A stretch of DNA of 64,000 bases, from the NCBI GenBank assembly GCA_910578865.1, contig CAJTRM010000014.1, forward strand, positions 14,168-78,167. The letters are read 5' to 3'. Below, one piece after another: positions 9,318 through 16,960 of this stretch (its first letter is position 1; every line of letters starts with the position of its first letter). The notes beneath the pieces are model-generated. The model saw nothing but the letters and a program-made list of their open reading frames with translations, did no database searches and was not told the origin of the DNA. Both the position numbers and the translations under genes were made by a program. The DNA is from an uncultured Dorea sp. (GTDB taxonomy: Bacteria > Bacillota_A > Clostridia > Lachnospirales > Lachnospiraceae).

Positions 9318-10163
9318 ATGCAGATGAGACAAAAAATAACCAGGGAAAAAATCGAAAGCTTTCGTATTTATCTCAGAGAAAATGAAAAAGCAGCGGCTAC
9401 GATTCAAAAGTATATCCGGGAGATCGAACTGTTATCTGAGTTTTTGGATGATGCGTACATTACGAAGGAAAAGATACTTCGCTATCGAGAGTGGTTAAGA
9501 AGTAAATATCAGGCAAGGACGGTAAACGGAAAAATATCTGCTGTCAATTCATATGCGGATTTTGCAGGTGCAGAAGATTGTAAGGTGAAGTTTCTGCGGA
9601 TACAGAACCGGCCGTTTATAGACGAAAGTCGTCAGCTGGGGGAGGCGGAGTACCGAAAATTGCTTCTGACAGCAAAAAAAATGAACAGGGAGAGGCTCTA
9701 TTATATGCTTCTTTCCATTTGCGGGACAGGCATCCGGGTGAGCGAACTACAGTATATCACGGTGGAAACTGTGAAAGACGGGAAAACAGAAATCAGTATG
9801 AAAGGTAAAAACAGGACGATCCTTCTGCCGAAAGAACTGCTGAAAAAACTGGAACATTATATAGAGAAATATCACATTTCTTCCGGGAGCGTATTCCAGA
9901 CCCGGAACGGAAATCCGGTGAACCGGTCCAATATCTGCCGGGAGATGAAGATGCTCTGTACACAGGCCGGGGTTGACCAGACAAAAGTATTTCCTCATAA
10001 TCTGCGTCATTTATTTGCCAGGAAATATTTTGAGGTTGAAAAAAATATTTCGCTGCTGGCCGATGTGTTAGGACATTCTTCCATTGAAACAACAAGAATC
10101 TATGTGGCTGCAAGTGTCAGCGAACATGAGAAGATTTTAGAGAAGGTTAATTTGATTCTATAA
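9318..10163 (+). CDS. Tyrosine recombinase, predicted promoter invertase
   Basis: This 281-residue site-specific recombinase has a SAM-like core-binding N-terminal domain (about residues 1-90) and a catalytic domain with the full R-K-H-R-H-Y set. The first Arg is in GTGIRVSELQ, HNLRHLFA holds His and Arg, LGHSSIETT holds the second His, and the Tyr is in RIYVAAS. The gene ends two bases before a perfect inverted repeat, with its mate 232 bases further on, so the natural inference is that it flips that segment. AAAAAGGAG precedes ATG 9318. A TATAAT lies at 9290-9295 but with a poor -35. Confidence 0.9.
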   Translation: MQMRQKITREKIESFRIYLRENEKAAATIQKYIREIELLSEFLDDAYITKEKILRYREWLRSKYQARTVNGKISAVNSYADFAGAEDCKVKFLRIQNRPFIDESRQLGEAEYRKLLLTAKKMNRERLYYMLLSICGTGIRVSELQYITVETVKDGKTEISMKGKNRTILLPKELLKKLEHYIEKYHISSGSVFQTRNGNPVNRSNICREMKMLCTQAGVDQTKVFPHNLRHLFARKYFEVEKNISLLADVLGHSSIETTRIYVAASVSEHEKILEKVNLIL

Positions 10164-10164
10164 A

Positions 10165-10190
10165 TACTACAGAATCCGCATTCTGTGGTA
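10165..10190 (+). repeat. Left 26-bp inverted repeat (recombination site)
   Basis: This is a perfect 26-bp inverted copy of 10423-10448. Each copy is itself nearly palindromic: arm TACTACAGAAT, centre CCGC, arm ATTCTGTGGTA, with one mismatch between the arms. That is the form expected of a tyrosine recombinase core site. It starts two bases after the recombinase stop codon. Confidence 0.95.
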
Positions 10191-10422
10191 AATAAAATGA
10201 AAGGCTGTATTTGCCTATCAAAATATCTTATTTATTATACCTAACATACATAAAACCGTCAATATTTTTTCAATTTTAAGTTATCAATCTAATATATCAA
10301 AAAGCGAGGATTCTTTTTATCACAGAACGATTGCAGTAAAAAATCAAGTAAACAAAATCGTTTGTTTCAGATTAAAAATCCCAGAAATTTTTAAGGCTTT
10401 AACTTTGTAGATTGTGGGTCAA
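10191..10422. other. Invertible segment between the inverted repeats
   Basis: This 232-bp AT-rich segment contains no gene. It holds one strong sigma-A promoter on the minus strand (see separate entry) plus about 160 bases of further sequence, including AAACAAAATCGTTTG near 10353. Bounded by perfect inverted repeats next to a tyrosine recombinase, it matches phase-variation promoter switches. No promoter of similar quality faces the polysaccharide operon in this orientation. Confidence 0.85.
10234..10262 (-). promoter_or_regulatory. Sigma-A promoter inside the invertible segment (facing away from operon)
   Basis: On the minus strand the -35 is TTGACG (10262-10257), the spacer is exactly 17 bases and the -10 is TATAAT (10239-10234). 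As sequenced it fires towards the recombinase, antisense to it. After inversion it would lie at about 10351-10379 on the plus strand, with a start near 10386, about 115 bases before the first glycosyltransferase gene. Confidence 0.85.
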
Positions 10423-10448
10423 TACCACAGAATGCGGATTCTGTAGTA
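10423..10448 (-). repeat. Right 26-bp inverted repeat (recombination site)
   Basis: This is the exact reverse complement of 10165-10190. A degenerate third copy of one arm lies just outside (10457-10471, AACGCATTTTGTGGC), which may be an extra recombinase contact or an old site. The stretch from here to 10502 otherwise holds only the leader and a weak AAGGG ribosome binding site at 10486-10490. Confidence 0.95.
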
Positions 10449-10502
10449 AATGAGTGAACGCATTTTGTGGCTCAAACTTATATACAAGGGAAAAACTAAG
10501 TA

Positions 10503-11699
10503 ATGAAAAATATACTGATACTGACAACGACCAGTGATTTCCTGGAAAAATTTGAAAAAAGTGATGTAAAGATCTTGAAAGACATGGGTTGCCATATCCA
10601 CTATGCTGCCAATACCAAGGAGGAGCAGCCTCTCTTCAGTGAGAAGGAGGTTACTTCTATGGGAATCCGGATCCATGATCTTGATATCGAGAGATCTCCG
10701 TATATGTTGCGGAATAATGTGAGGGCCCTGCGTCAGATCATAAAGATTGTCCGGGAACATGACATTGACCTTATCCATTGTCACACGCCGGTAGGCGGGG
10801 TGCTTGGTCGTCTGGCGGGCAGATATTTCAGAAAACGGGGGCTGAAGGTTATCTATACAGCTCATGGCTTTCATTTTTATAAAGGAGCGCCGCTTTTGAA
10901 TAATACAGTGTTCTACTGGGTGGAAAGAATTATGGCGCATTATACGGATATCTTGGTTGTTATCAATCAGGAGGATTATGAAAGCGGCTGTAAGTTTCGG
11001 CTGAGAAAAGGCGGGAAGGTTTACTACATTCCGGGTGTAGGGCTGGATCTCATGAAGTATGCGCCCATGTCTGAGGATAAGAGAAGCCAGAAGAGGAAGT
11101 CGCTGGGGGTTAAGGAGAACGAGTTCTTTCTGGTGTCAGTAGGTGAGTTGAATGAGAATAAGAATCATGTTGTAGTTTTGAAGATGCTGGCAGGGCTGAA
11201 AAGAAGCAGCAGCGGGCTGAAGGTTAAATACGGGATCTGCGGGGACGGATTTTTCCGGGAGCGGATGGAGCGGTGGATCCGGCAGGCAGGTCTGGAGGAA
11301 GAAGTATGCATCTATGGATTTACGAGACAGGTACCGGATATTGTAGGGTGCGCAGATGCACTGATCTTTCCGTCTAAAAGAGAGGGACTTGGAATGGCGG
11401 CGCTGGAAGCGCTTTCCATGGGAATTCCGGTGCTGGCCTCAGATAACCGGGGGACCAGGGAATATATGGAAGATGGAAAGAATGGGTTTGTCTGCAAGTA
11501 TAACGACGTGAATGGATTCCTTAAAGGAATACGGAAACTCCAGGTTATGCAGACGGAAGAAAGAGAAAAGATGAGCCAGGCATGCAGGGCTTCGGTAGAG
11601 CGTTTTGCTAAGAAATACTCCGACAAGATCATGCGGGAAGTTTACAGGGAACTTGAGAAAATGGATGTGCCGTTCTATGAGGGCGTCAGGGAAGAGTAA
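10503..11699 (+). CDS. GT4-family glycosyltransferase, first gene of polysaccharide operon
   Basis: This is a 398-residue retaining GT-B glycosyltransferase of the CapM/EpsD type, acting in the cytoplasm on a lipid-linked glycan. It has an N-terminal Rossmann-like half with LIHCHTPVGGVLGR and TAHGFHFYKG, and a donor-binding half with VGELNENKNH. The family EX7E motif lies in REGLGMAALEALSMGIPV. It is the first gene after the invertible promoter and is followed 7 bases later by another glycosyltransferase. The sugar specificity cannot be read. No lipid-carrier sugar-phosphate transferase is present in the window, so chain initiation must be encoded elsewhere. Confidence 0.9.
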   Translation: MKNILILTTTSDFLEKFEKSDVKILKDMGCHIHYAANTKEEQPLFSEKEVTSMGIRIHDLDIERSPYMLRNNVRALRQIIKIVREHDIDLIHCHTPVGGVLGRLAGRYFRKRGLKVIYTAHGFHFYKGAPLLNNTVFYWVERIMAHYTDILVVINQEDYESGCKFRLRKGGKVYYIPGVGLDLMKYAPMSEDKRSQKRKSLGVKENEFFLVSVGELNENKNHVVVLKMLAGLKRSSSGLKVKYGICGDGFFRERMERWIRQAGLEEEVCIYGFTRQVPDIVGCADALIFPSKREGLGMAALEALSMGIPVLASDNRGTREYMEDGKNGFVCKYNDVNGFLKGIRKLQVMQTEEREKMSQACRASVERFAKKYSDKIMREVYRELEKMDVPFYEGVREE

Positions 11700-11706
11700 A
11701 GGACGG

Positions 11707-12579
11707 ATGGATACAAAGGAAAAATGGGATATTAAGGTAAGTATTATCATGGGAGTCTATAACCCGGAGCATGAGGAGTGGCTTAAGGCTTCCATTTGTT
11801 CCATGATAGATCAGAGCCTCACGGAGTGGGAGATGATCTTGTATGATGATGGCTCAGATGCTGTATACAAGGAACGGATAGAGAAAGCGGCGAAGATGGA
11901 TCAAAGAATCCGATTGATCCGGGGCAGAGAAAACCGCGGGCTTGCGTATGCCCTGAACCAATGTCTGAAACATGCGAAAGGCAGATATGTGGCAAGGATG
12001 GACGATGATGACATTTCCATGCCGGAGAGACTGGAAAAACAATATCAGTTTTTAGAAAAGAATCAAGAGTTTGGCTGGGCAGGGACAACCGCTGCATTGT
12101 TTGATGCAGGGGGAATCTGGGGAAAAGAGGAACTTTCGGAGATTCCAGGCGCAGAGGATTTTTTAAAGCATTCACCGTATATCCATCCTTCTGTAATGTT
12201 TCGCAGTGAGGTTTTGAAGCATGCAGGGGGGTATCTGGCAGCAAGACGGACAAAACGGTGCGAGGATTACGAGTTGTTTATGAGACTTTGTGCGGAAGGG
12301 CTGCGAGGATACAATATTCAGGAAGAATTGTTTTTATATCGGGAGGATTACAGGAGTTACAGAAAGAGAAAGATGAAATATCGTCTTTTTGAAATGCAGA
12401 TACGGTATCAAGGTTTTCAAAAGCTGCATATTTTGACGCCTGCCAGTCTTCCTTATGTATTAAGGCCCCTGGTTGGAGGATTGCCGGGAATAGGAACCGG
12501 ATGGAGGATATTCAGAAGAAAGTATAAAGAAATACAGAATAGAAAAAATGATTTGTGGAGAAATGAAAATGGACAGTAA
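11707..12579 (+). CDS. GT2-family glycosyltransferase
   Basis: This inverting GT-A glycosyltransferase has about 290 residues. The N-terminus has the GT2 nucleotide-binding pattern SIIMGVYNPEHEEWLKASI and ILYDDGSD, followed by the metal-binding RMDDDDIS. Residues such as KRCEDYELFMR form the acceptor and catalytic region. A frame extending upstream overlaps the previous gene, but ATG 11707, after AAAGGACGG, gives the usual GT2 N-terminus. It overlaps the exporter gene by 11 bases, implying coupled translation. Donor and acceptor are unknown. Confidence 0.88.
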   Translation: MDTKEKWDIKVSIIMGVYNPEHEEWLKASICSMIDQSLTEWEMILYDDGSDAVYKERIEKAAKMDQRIRLIRGRENRGLAYALNQCLKHAKGRYVARMDDDDISMPERLEKQYQFLEKNQEFGWAGTTAALFDAGGIWGKEELSEIPGAEDFLKHSPYIHPSVMFRSEVLKHAGGYLAARRTKRCEDYELFMRLCAEGLRGYNIQEELFLYREDYRSYRKRKMKYRLFEMQIRYQGFQKLHILTPASLPYVLRPLVGGLPGIGTGWRIFRRKYKEIQNRKNDLWRNENGQ

Positions 12580-13381
12580 AGTCAAGCAAACTGTAGATGA
12601 GGAAAATCAGAGGAAAAAGGAACAGAGAAAGCAGTATTTCTTTGTAATCAGAGAACTTACCTCAAGGGAAACAAAAAGAAAATACTCACGCTCCTATCTG
12701 GGAATACTCTGGAGTGTGCTGAATCCATTGTTGTCCATGGCGGTTCTCTCTTTGATATTTACCCAGATTTTTGCCCGTTCCATAGAAAACTACCCGATCT
12801 ATTATTTGTCGGGGTATATTTTGTGGCATATGTTTACCGGAGCTACAAATGCTGCAATGACTACTTTGGTGGATAATAAGATGCTTTTAATAAAAGTAAA
12901 GCTTCCAATGGAGGTGTTTGTGCTGGCCAGAGTCTATACAGCGCTGGTAAATCTGGGATATTCATTTATCGCTTACATTATCATGTTGTTTGTATTTCGG
13001 ATCTCGTTTAAATGGGAAATGTTGTTTCTTCCGGTTGTGATCTTATTTCTTGTGTTGTTTGTGCTTGGTATTTCGTATATTTTGTCTGCTGCATATGTGT
13101 TTTTTGGCGATGTCAAGCATTTATACTCTGTTATTTTGACTTTATGGATGTATTGTTCCGCAATTTTTTACCCTGTTGACCGGCTGGAAGGCGGGATCAG
13201 GATTGTCATTGAAAACAATCCCATTTTTATTTTCATCAATTGTATGAGAAATATTATTTTATACGGTGTTATGCCTTCTCTTCCGGAATTTATAAAGATG
13301 TCAGTGTGGGGGATCGGAGTATATATATTTGGTTATTGGGTGTTTAAAAAGAAAAAAAATATGGTCATGCAGAAGGTCTGA
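12569..13381 (+). CDS. ABC-2 polysaccharide exporter permease (Wzm/TagG-like)
   Basis: This membrane subunit, about 270 residues, moves lipid-linked polysaccharide or teichoic-acid-type polymer across the membrane. A charged cytoplasmic N-terminus is followed by RELTSRETKRKYSRSYLG, typical of the family, and about six membrane spans. The ATPase partner is not adjacent: it is 16 kb downstream at 29835 in the same operon, so the pair brackets the biosynthesis genes. In-frame ATGs at 12548 and 12563 are alternatives; 12569 has the best spacing to TGGAGAA. Confidence 0.9.
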   Translation: MDSKVKQTVDEENQRKKEQRKQYFFVIRELTSRETKRKYSRSYLGILWSVLNPLLSMAVLSLIFTQIFARSIENYPIYYLSGYILWHMFTGATNAAMTTLVDNKMLLIKVKLPMEVFVLARVYTALVNLGYSFIAYIIMLFVFRISFKWEMLFLPVVILFLVLFVLGISYILSAAYVFFGDVKHLYSVILTLWMYCSAIFYPVDRLEGGIRIVIENNPIFIFINCMRNIILYGVMPSLPEFIKMSVWGIGVYIFGYWVFKKKKNMVMQKV

Positions 13382-13398
13382 CCAGGTGAAAAATAATT

Positions 13399-15417
13399 AT
13401 GAGAGAGAAAATTTATAATATGTTCGTAAACCGTGTAGTGGGGATCCGGGAACGATACAGTAAAAAAAGGGAAGAGGCGAAGGGAACAGCAGGAAGATTT
13501 TTATGCTGGGTCTATTTGCTGTATCTGAATGTTTCTTATTATGTTTTCCGCTCGAGAAAGCTGGAGGGATTGGAAAAGTATCCTTATTATGAAATAAAAA
13601 AAATCCATAGCAGTGGAAGTGAGTCGTCCCTGTCCTTCCGGGAAGAACCGAAGGAGCTTAAGAAGCGTCTGGAACAATATGATGTTATATCCTTCGATGT
13701 GTTTGATACATTGGTTTTTCGGCCTTTTTCTGATCCGACAGATTTATTTTATCTCCTTGGAAGAGAATTAGAATATATGGATTTTAAAGGGATCCGCTGT
13801 GAGGCAGAAAGAAAAGCAAGAAAAGAGAAAATGAATAGAGACGGGCAAGATGAAGTAACTTTGCGGGACATATATGATTGTCTGGAGGAGATGACAGGAT
13901 TATCCGGCCGGGAGACTATGAAAAGGGAAATCGAGTTGGAAAAGCGTTGCTGCTTTGCCAATCCATATATGAAAGAAGTAGTAGAATTGCTTCGATCTGC
14001 GAAGAAAAGAATGATCGTCATTTCGGATATGTATCTTCCGTCAGACGAAATAAGATGCATACTTAAGAAATGCGGATATCCGGAATTTGACGATTACTAT
14101 GTTTCCTGTGAGTGGAGAGCATCCAAGAGCAGGGGGGATCTGTATAAAAAGGTGACAAAGCAGGAAGGAGAGCACTTCGCATTTGCTCATGTGGGAGATA
14201 ATCCGGTTTCTGATATAAAACAGGCAAAAGAGAACGGGCTGATTCCTTTTTTTTATAAAAATGTTAACAGTGCGGGAAGGAAATACCGTCCGGAAGATCT
14301 TTCTGTCATTACCGGAAGCATCTACAGAGGAATGGTAAATATGTGGATACACAATGGAAGGTATCAATTTTCTAAAGAGTATGAGTACGGATATCTATAT
14401 GGGGGCTTGTTTGTGACTGGGTATTGCCAGTTTATACATGACTTTGCCGGGAAAGAAGGGGCTGATAAAGTTTTATTTTTTTCAAGAGACGGGGATATTC
14501 TGTGCAGAGCATACAGGTTACTTTATCCGGAAGAAGAGGGGCGCTGGGAATATGTGTACTGGTCGCGGCTGGCGGCGGCAAAACTTACGGCAGGGTACTA
14601 TAAATATGACTATTTCCGAAGGTTTTTGGAACATAAGAAAAATCAGGGGTATATCTTGAAAAGCATTGTACAGTCTATGGAATTGGACGATATGCTGCAA
14701 GGGTTGTGCGAAACTACGGGGCTTAGTGCAAAAGATGCACTTACAGATAAAAATATAGATGTGTGCAGACAATATTTTGATCATCACTGGGAAGAGGTAA
14801 AGAATCATTATAAAGAGCAGCAGCAAGCCGCAAGGCAGTATTACGGGAATGTACTTACAGGGTGTAAGAAAGCAGTAGCTGTAGATATCGGATGGGCCGG
14901 AAGCGGCGCTGTTTTACTAGATTATCTGGTAAATAAAGAATGGAATCTGAACTGCAGTATTACAGGAATTATAGCCGGTACAAATACCTGTCATAATCAG
15001 GAACCCGATGCCAGCGAAACATTTTTGCAGAGTGGTAAGCTTGTCAGTTATATGTATTCTCAGCATCATAACAGAGATTTGTGGAAATTTCATAATCCGG
15101 GCCAGGATCATAATGTATATTGGGAGGTGGTGACTGCTTCTGCTGAAGGCAGCCTGAAAGGCTTCTATCTGGACAAAGACGGCAGATGTAAATGTGTTTT
15201 TAAGGAAAAAAGTGTAGGAGAGAAACGGATACAGGAAATACAGAAAGGAATTCTGGATTTTGCAGAGCACTTTAAGAGCACCAGGGAGCTATTGAAAGAT
15301 ATGTGGTACATCAGCGGAAGAGATGCATATGCTCCGATGTTAAGTCCGGAAGGAGAGAGAAACAGAAGGAACTTCCGGGAGATCCTGGATTTGCTGGATG
15401 ATAAAAATGTAGTATGA
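13399..15417 (+). CDS. HAD-superfamily protein (COG5610-like) with second glycan-cluster domain
   Basis: This 672-residue protein has two parts. Residues about 90-290 form a HAD phosphohydrolase-like domain: FDVFDTLVFRP (motif I), VISDMYLPS (motif II) and HVGDNPVSDIKQA (motif IV). The C-terminal half (VLFFSRDGDILCRAY, YWSRLAA, VAVDIGWAGSGA) resembles the separate protein at 28407 (LYFLARDGYFMYR, YCSRYS, LVDSGWVGS). Such proteins recur in surface-glycan clusters, but their reaction is not established to my knowledge. A phosphatase or phosphotransfer role is inference. No signal peptide is visible, so it is probably cytoplasmic. Confidence 0.7.
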   Translation: MREKIYNMFVNRVVGIRERYSKKREEAKGTAGRFLCWVYLLYLNVSYYVFRSRKLEGLEKYPYYEIKKIHSSGSESSLSFREEPKELKKRLEQYDVISFDVFDTLVFRPFSDPTDLFYLLGRELEYMDFKGIRCEAERKARKEKMNRDGQDEVTLRDIYDCLEEMTGLSGRETMKREIELEKRCCFANPYMKEVVELLRSAKKRMIVISDMYLPSDEIRCILKKCGYPEFDDYYVSCEWRASKSRGDLYKKVTKQEGEHFAFAHVGDNPVSDIKQAKENGLIPFFYKNVNSAGRKYRPEDLSVITGSIYRGMVNMWIHNGRYQFSKEYEYGYLYGGLFVTGYCQFIHDFAGKEGADKVLFFSRDGDILCRAYRLLYPEEEGRWEYVYWSRLAAAKLTAGYYKYDYFRRFLEHKKNQGYILKSIVQSMELDDMLQGLCETTGLSAKDALTDKNIDVCRQYFDHHWEEVKNHYKEQQQAARQYYGNVLTGCKKAVAVDIGWAGSGAVLLDYLVNKEWNLNCSITGIIAGTNTCHNQEPDASETFLQSGKLVSYMYSQHHNRDLWKFHNPGQDHNVYWEVVTASAEGSLKGFYLDKDGRCKCVFKEKSVGEKRIQEIQKGILDFAEHFKSTRELLKDMWYISGRDAYAPMLSPEGERNRRNFREILDLLDDKNVV

Positions 15418-15442
15418 GATAGGAATGGTGTAAAGTAGGAAA

Positions 15443-16942
15443 ATGGTACTGCAGACAAATCTTTTTAAAGAAGAAATATGTAAGGATCACAGATTGTTTT
15501 ACAGAAAACAGGGAAACGTACAGTTTAAAGATGGATATTTAACAATCGAAGACGGTGCAGAGATTTCAACAGATACATATATGAATATGTTTGATTTTGA
15601 GTTTTGGCAGCAGTTCTGTTCTGTCAGCGAATGCTGTTTGGAACTGGAGTTCTGCGGAGATGGGACTGTTTCGATGTGCAGTTGGTGCGGGGAGAAGGAG
15701 AACATATTTTATGTAAAGAAACTGAGCAGCAAAACGGAACGAAGGGAAATCGTTCCCATCCATCCGGTGAAGGACGGCGGAATGATATATTTCACGCTTA
15801 CGTCAGAAAGCAGGATGCAGGTGAGAAGAGCGGCATATACCGTTACGGAAACGGGAAGAAGAGAAATACATCTGTCACTGGTCATGTGTACCTATAAAAG
15901 GAATGATTATGTATGGAGGAATCTGGAAGTGTTGAAGCAGAGCTGCTTTTTTGACAGGCAGTCTTCTCTTTTCGGAAAAATGAGCGTGCATATCGTGGAT
16001 AATGCTTCTGAGCTTCCCGAGATGCGAGAGCCGTTTATCCATATTCATCATAATCCGAATACAGGCGGAAGCGGCGGATTTACAAGGGGAATACTGGAAA
16101 GCCGGAAAGAAGATGCTGCCGGGCAGGTTTCCCATATCATTTTTATGGATGATGACGTCTGTTTTATGGAAGAAAGCTTTTATCGCCTGTATGCGTTGCT
16201 GAGTCTCCTGCTGCCTTGCTATAGTCAGGAAACAGTGGCAGGACGAATGTTTCGTATGGATAACAAGACAGTACAGTATACAGCATGTGAGGTGTGGAAT
16301 AAAGGAAATCTGATACATATGGGCCATGAAAAGGATATGACGGCAAGAGAAGGGCTGCTTACCGTCAATAAGGAAAGAGGAGAATATGGAGGATGGTGGT
16401 TCTGTTGTTTCCCGATAGAGTTTGCGAAGGAGAATCTGCCGTTACCGTTTTTCCTGCATTGTGATGATGTTGAGTACGGCCTGAGGTGTGGAAAAAGTCC
16501 TCTGGTACTGAATGGGATACAGGTATGGCATGAGACGGCGGAACATAGAATGACGCCTGAGATGGCATATTACGATATCCGGAATTCATTTATCGTGAAC
16601 ACGATCTACGGTGGGTTTGAGGACTGGAAAGAGCTGCTGGAGAGATGGAGGTGCTATATCGGGATGTATCACAGGGAAAAGCAATATGCCCTGAAATATG
16701 CAGCAGTATCTGCACTTAAAGATTATATGCGCGGTAGCAGTTATTTCCTCTCTTGTGCGAAGAAAAAAACTTTTTTTTCGGATAATCCGAAGGTATTAAA
16801 GTTGGGAGCGGCAGTATCCTGGCGAATTACAGGCTGGATATATAAAAGGACAGGCAAAAAGGCGTTTCAGTCATATAGAGGCATCACTTGCCGGTATTCC
16901 GCAGGGCAGGCAGACTGTGTCCGGCAATATATGAAATTATAA
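15443..16942 (+). CDS. GlfT2-like galactofuranosyltransferase, copy 1
   Basis: This 499-residue protein has the layout of mycobacterial GlfT2: an N-terminal beta-sandwich (about residues 1-125), then a GT-A catalytic domain starting LVMCTYKRNDYVWRNLE. Motifs include VDNASELP, NTGGSGGFTRG, the metal-binding FMDDDVCF, HCDDVEYGLR and a catalytic WHE. Such enzymes add galactofuranose from UDP-Galf. The UDP-Galf-making mutase is two genes downstream, which supports the call. Shorter than mycobacterial GlfT2. Linkage specificity is unknown. Confidence 0.85.
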   Translation: MVLQTNLFKEEICKDHRLFYRKQGNVQFKDGYLTIEDGAEISTDTYMNMFDFEFWQQFCSVSECCLELEFCGDGTVSMCSWCGEKENIFYVKKLSSKTERREIVPIHPVKDGGMIYFTLTSESRMQVRRAAYTVTETGRREIHLSLVMCTYKRNDYVWRNLEVLKQSCFFDRQSSLFGKMSVHIVDNASELPEMREPFIHIHHNPNTGGSGGFTRGILESRKEDAAGQVSHIIFMDDDVCFMEESFYRLYALLSLLLPCYSQETVAGRMFRMDNKTVQYTACEVWNKGNLIHMGHEKDMTAREGLLTVNKERGEYGGWWFCCFPIEFAKENLPLPFFLHCDDVEYGLRCGKSPLVLNGIQVWHETAEHRMTPEMAYYDIRNSFIVNTIYGGFEDWKELLERWRCYIGMYHREKQYALKYAAVSALKDYMRGSSYFLSCAKKKTFFSDNPKVLKLGAAVSWRITGWIYKRTGKKAFQSYRGITCRYSAGQADCVRQYMKL

Positions 16943-16960
16943 GGTGAGGTAAGGTTTAAA

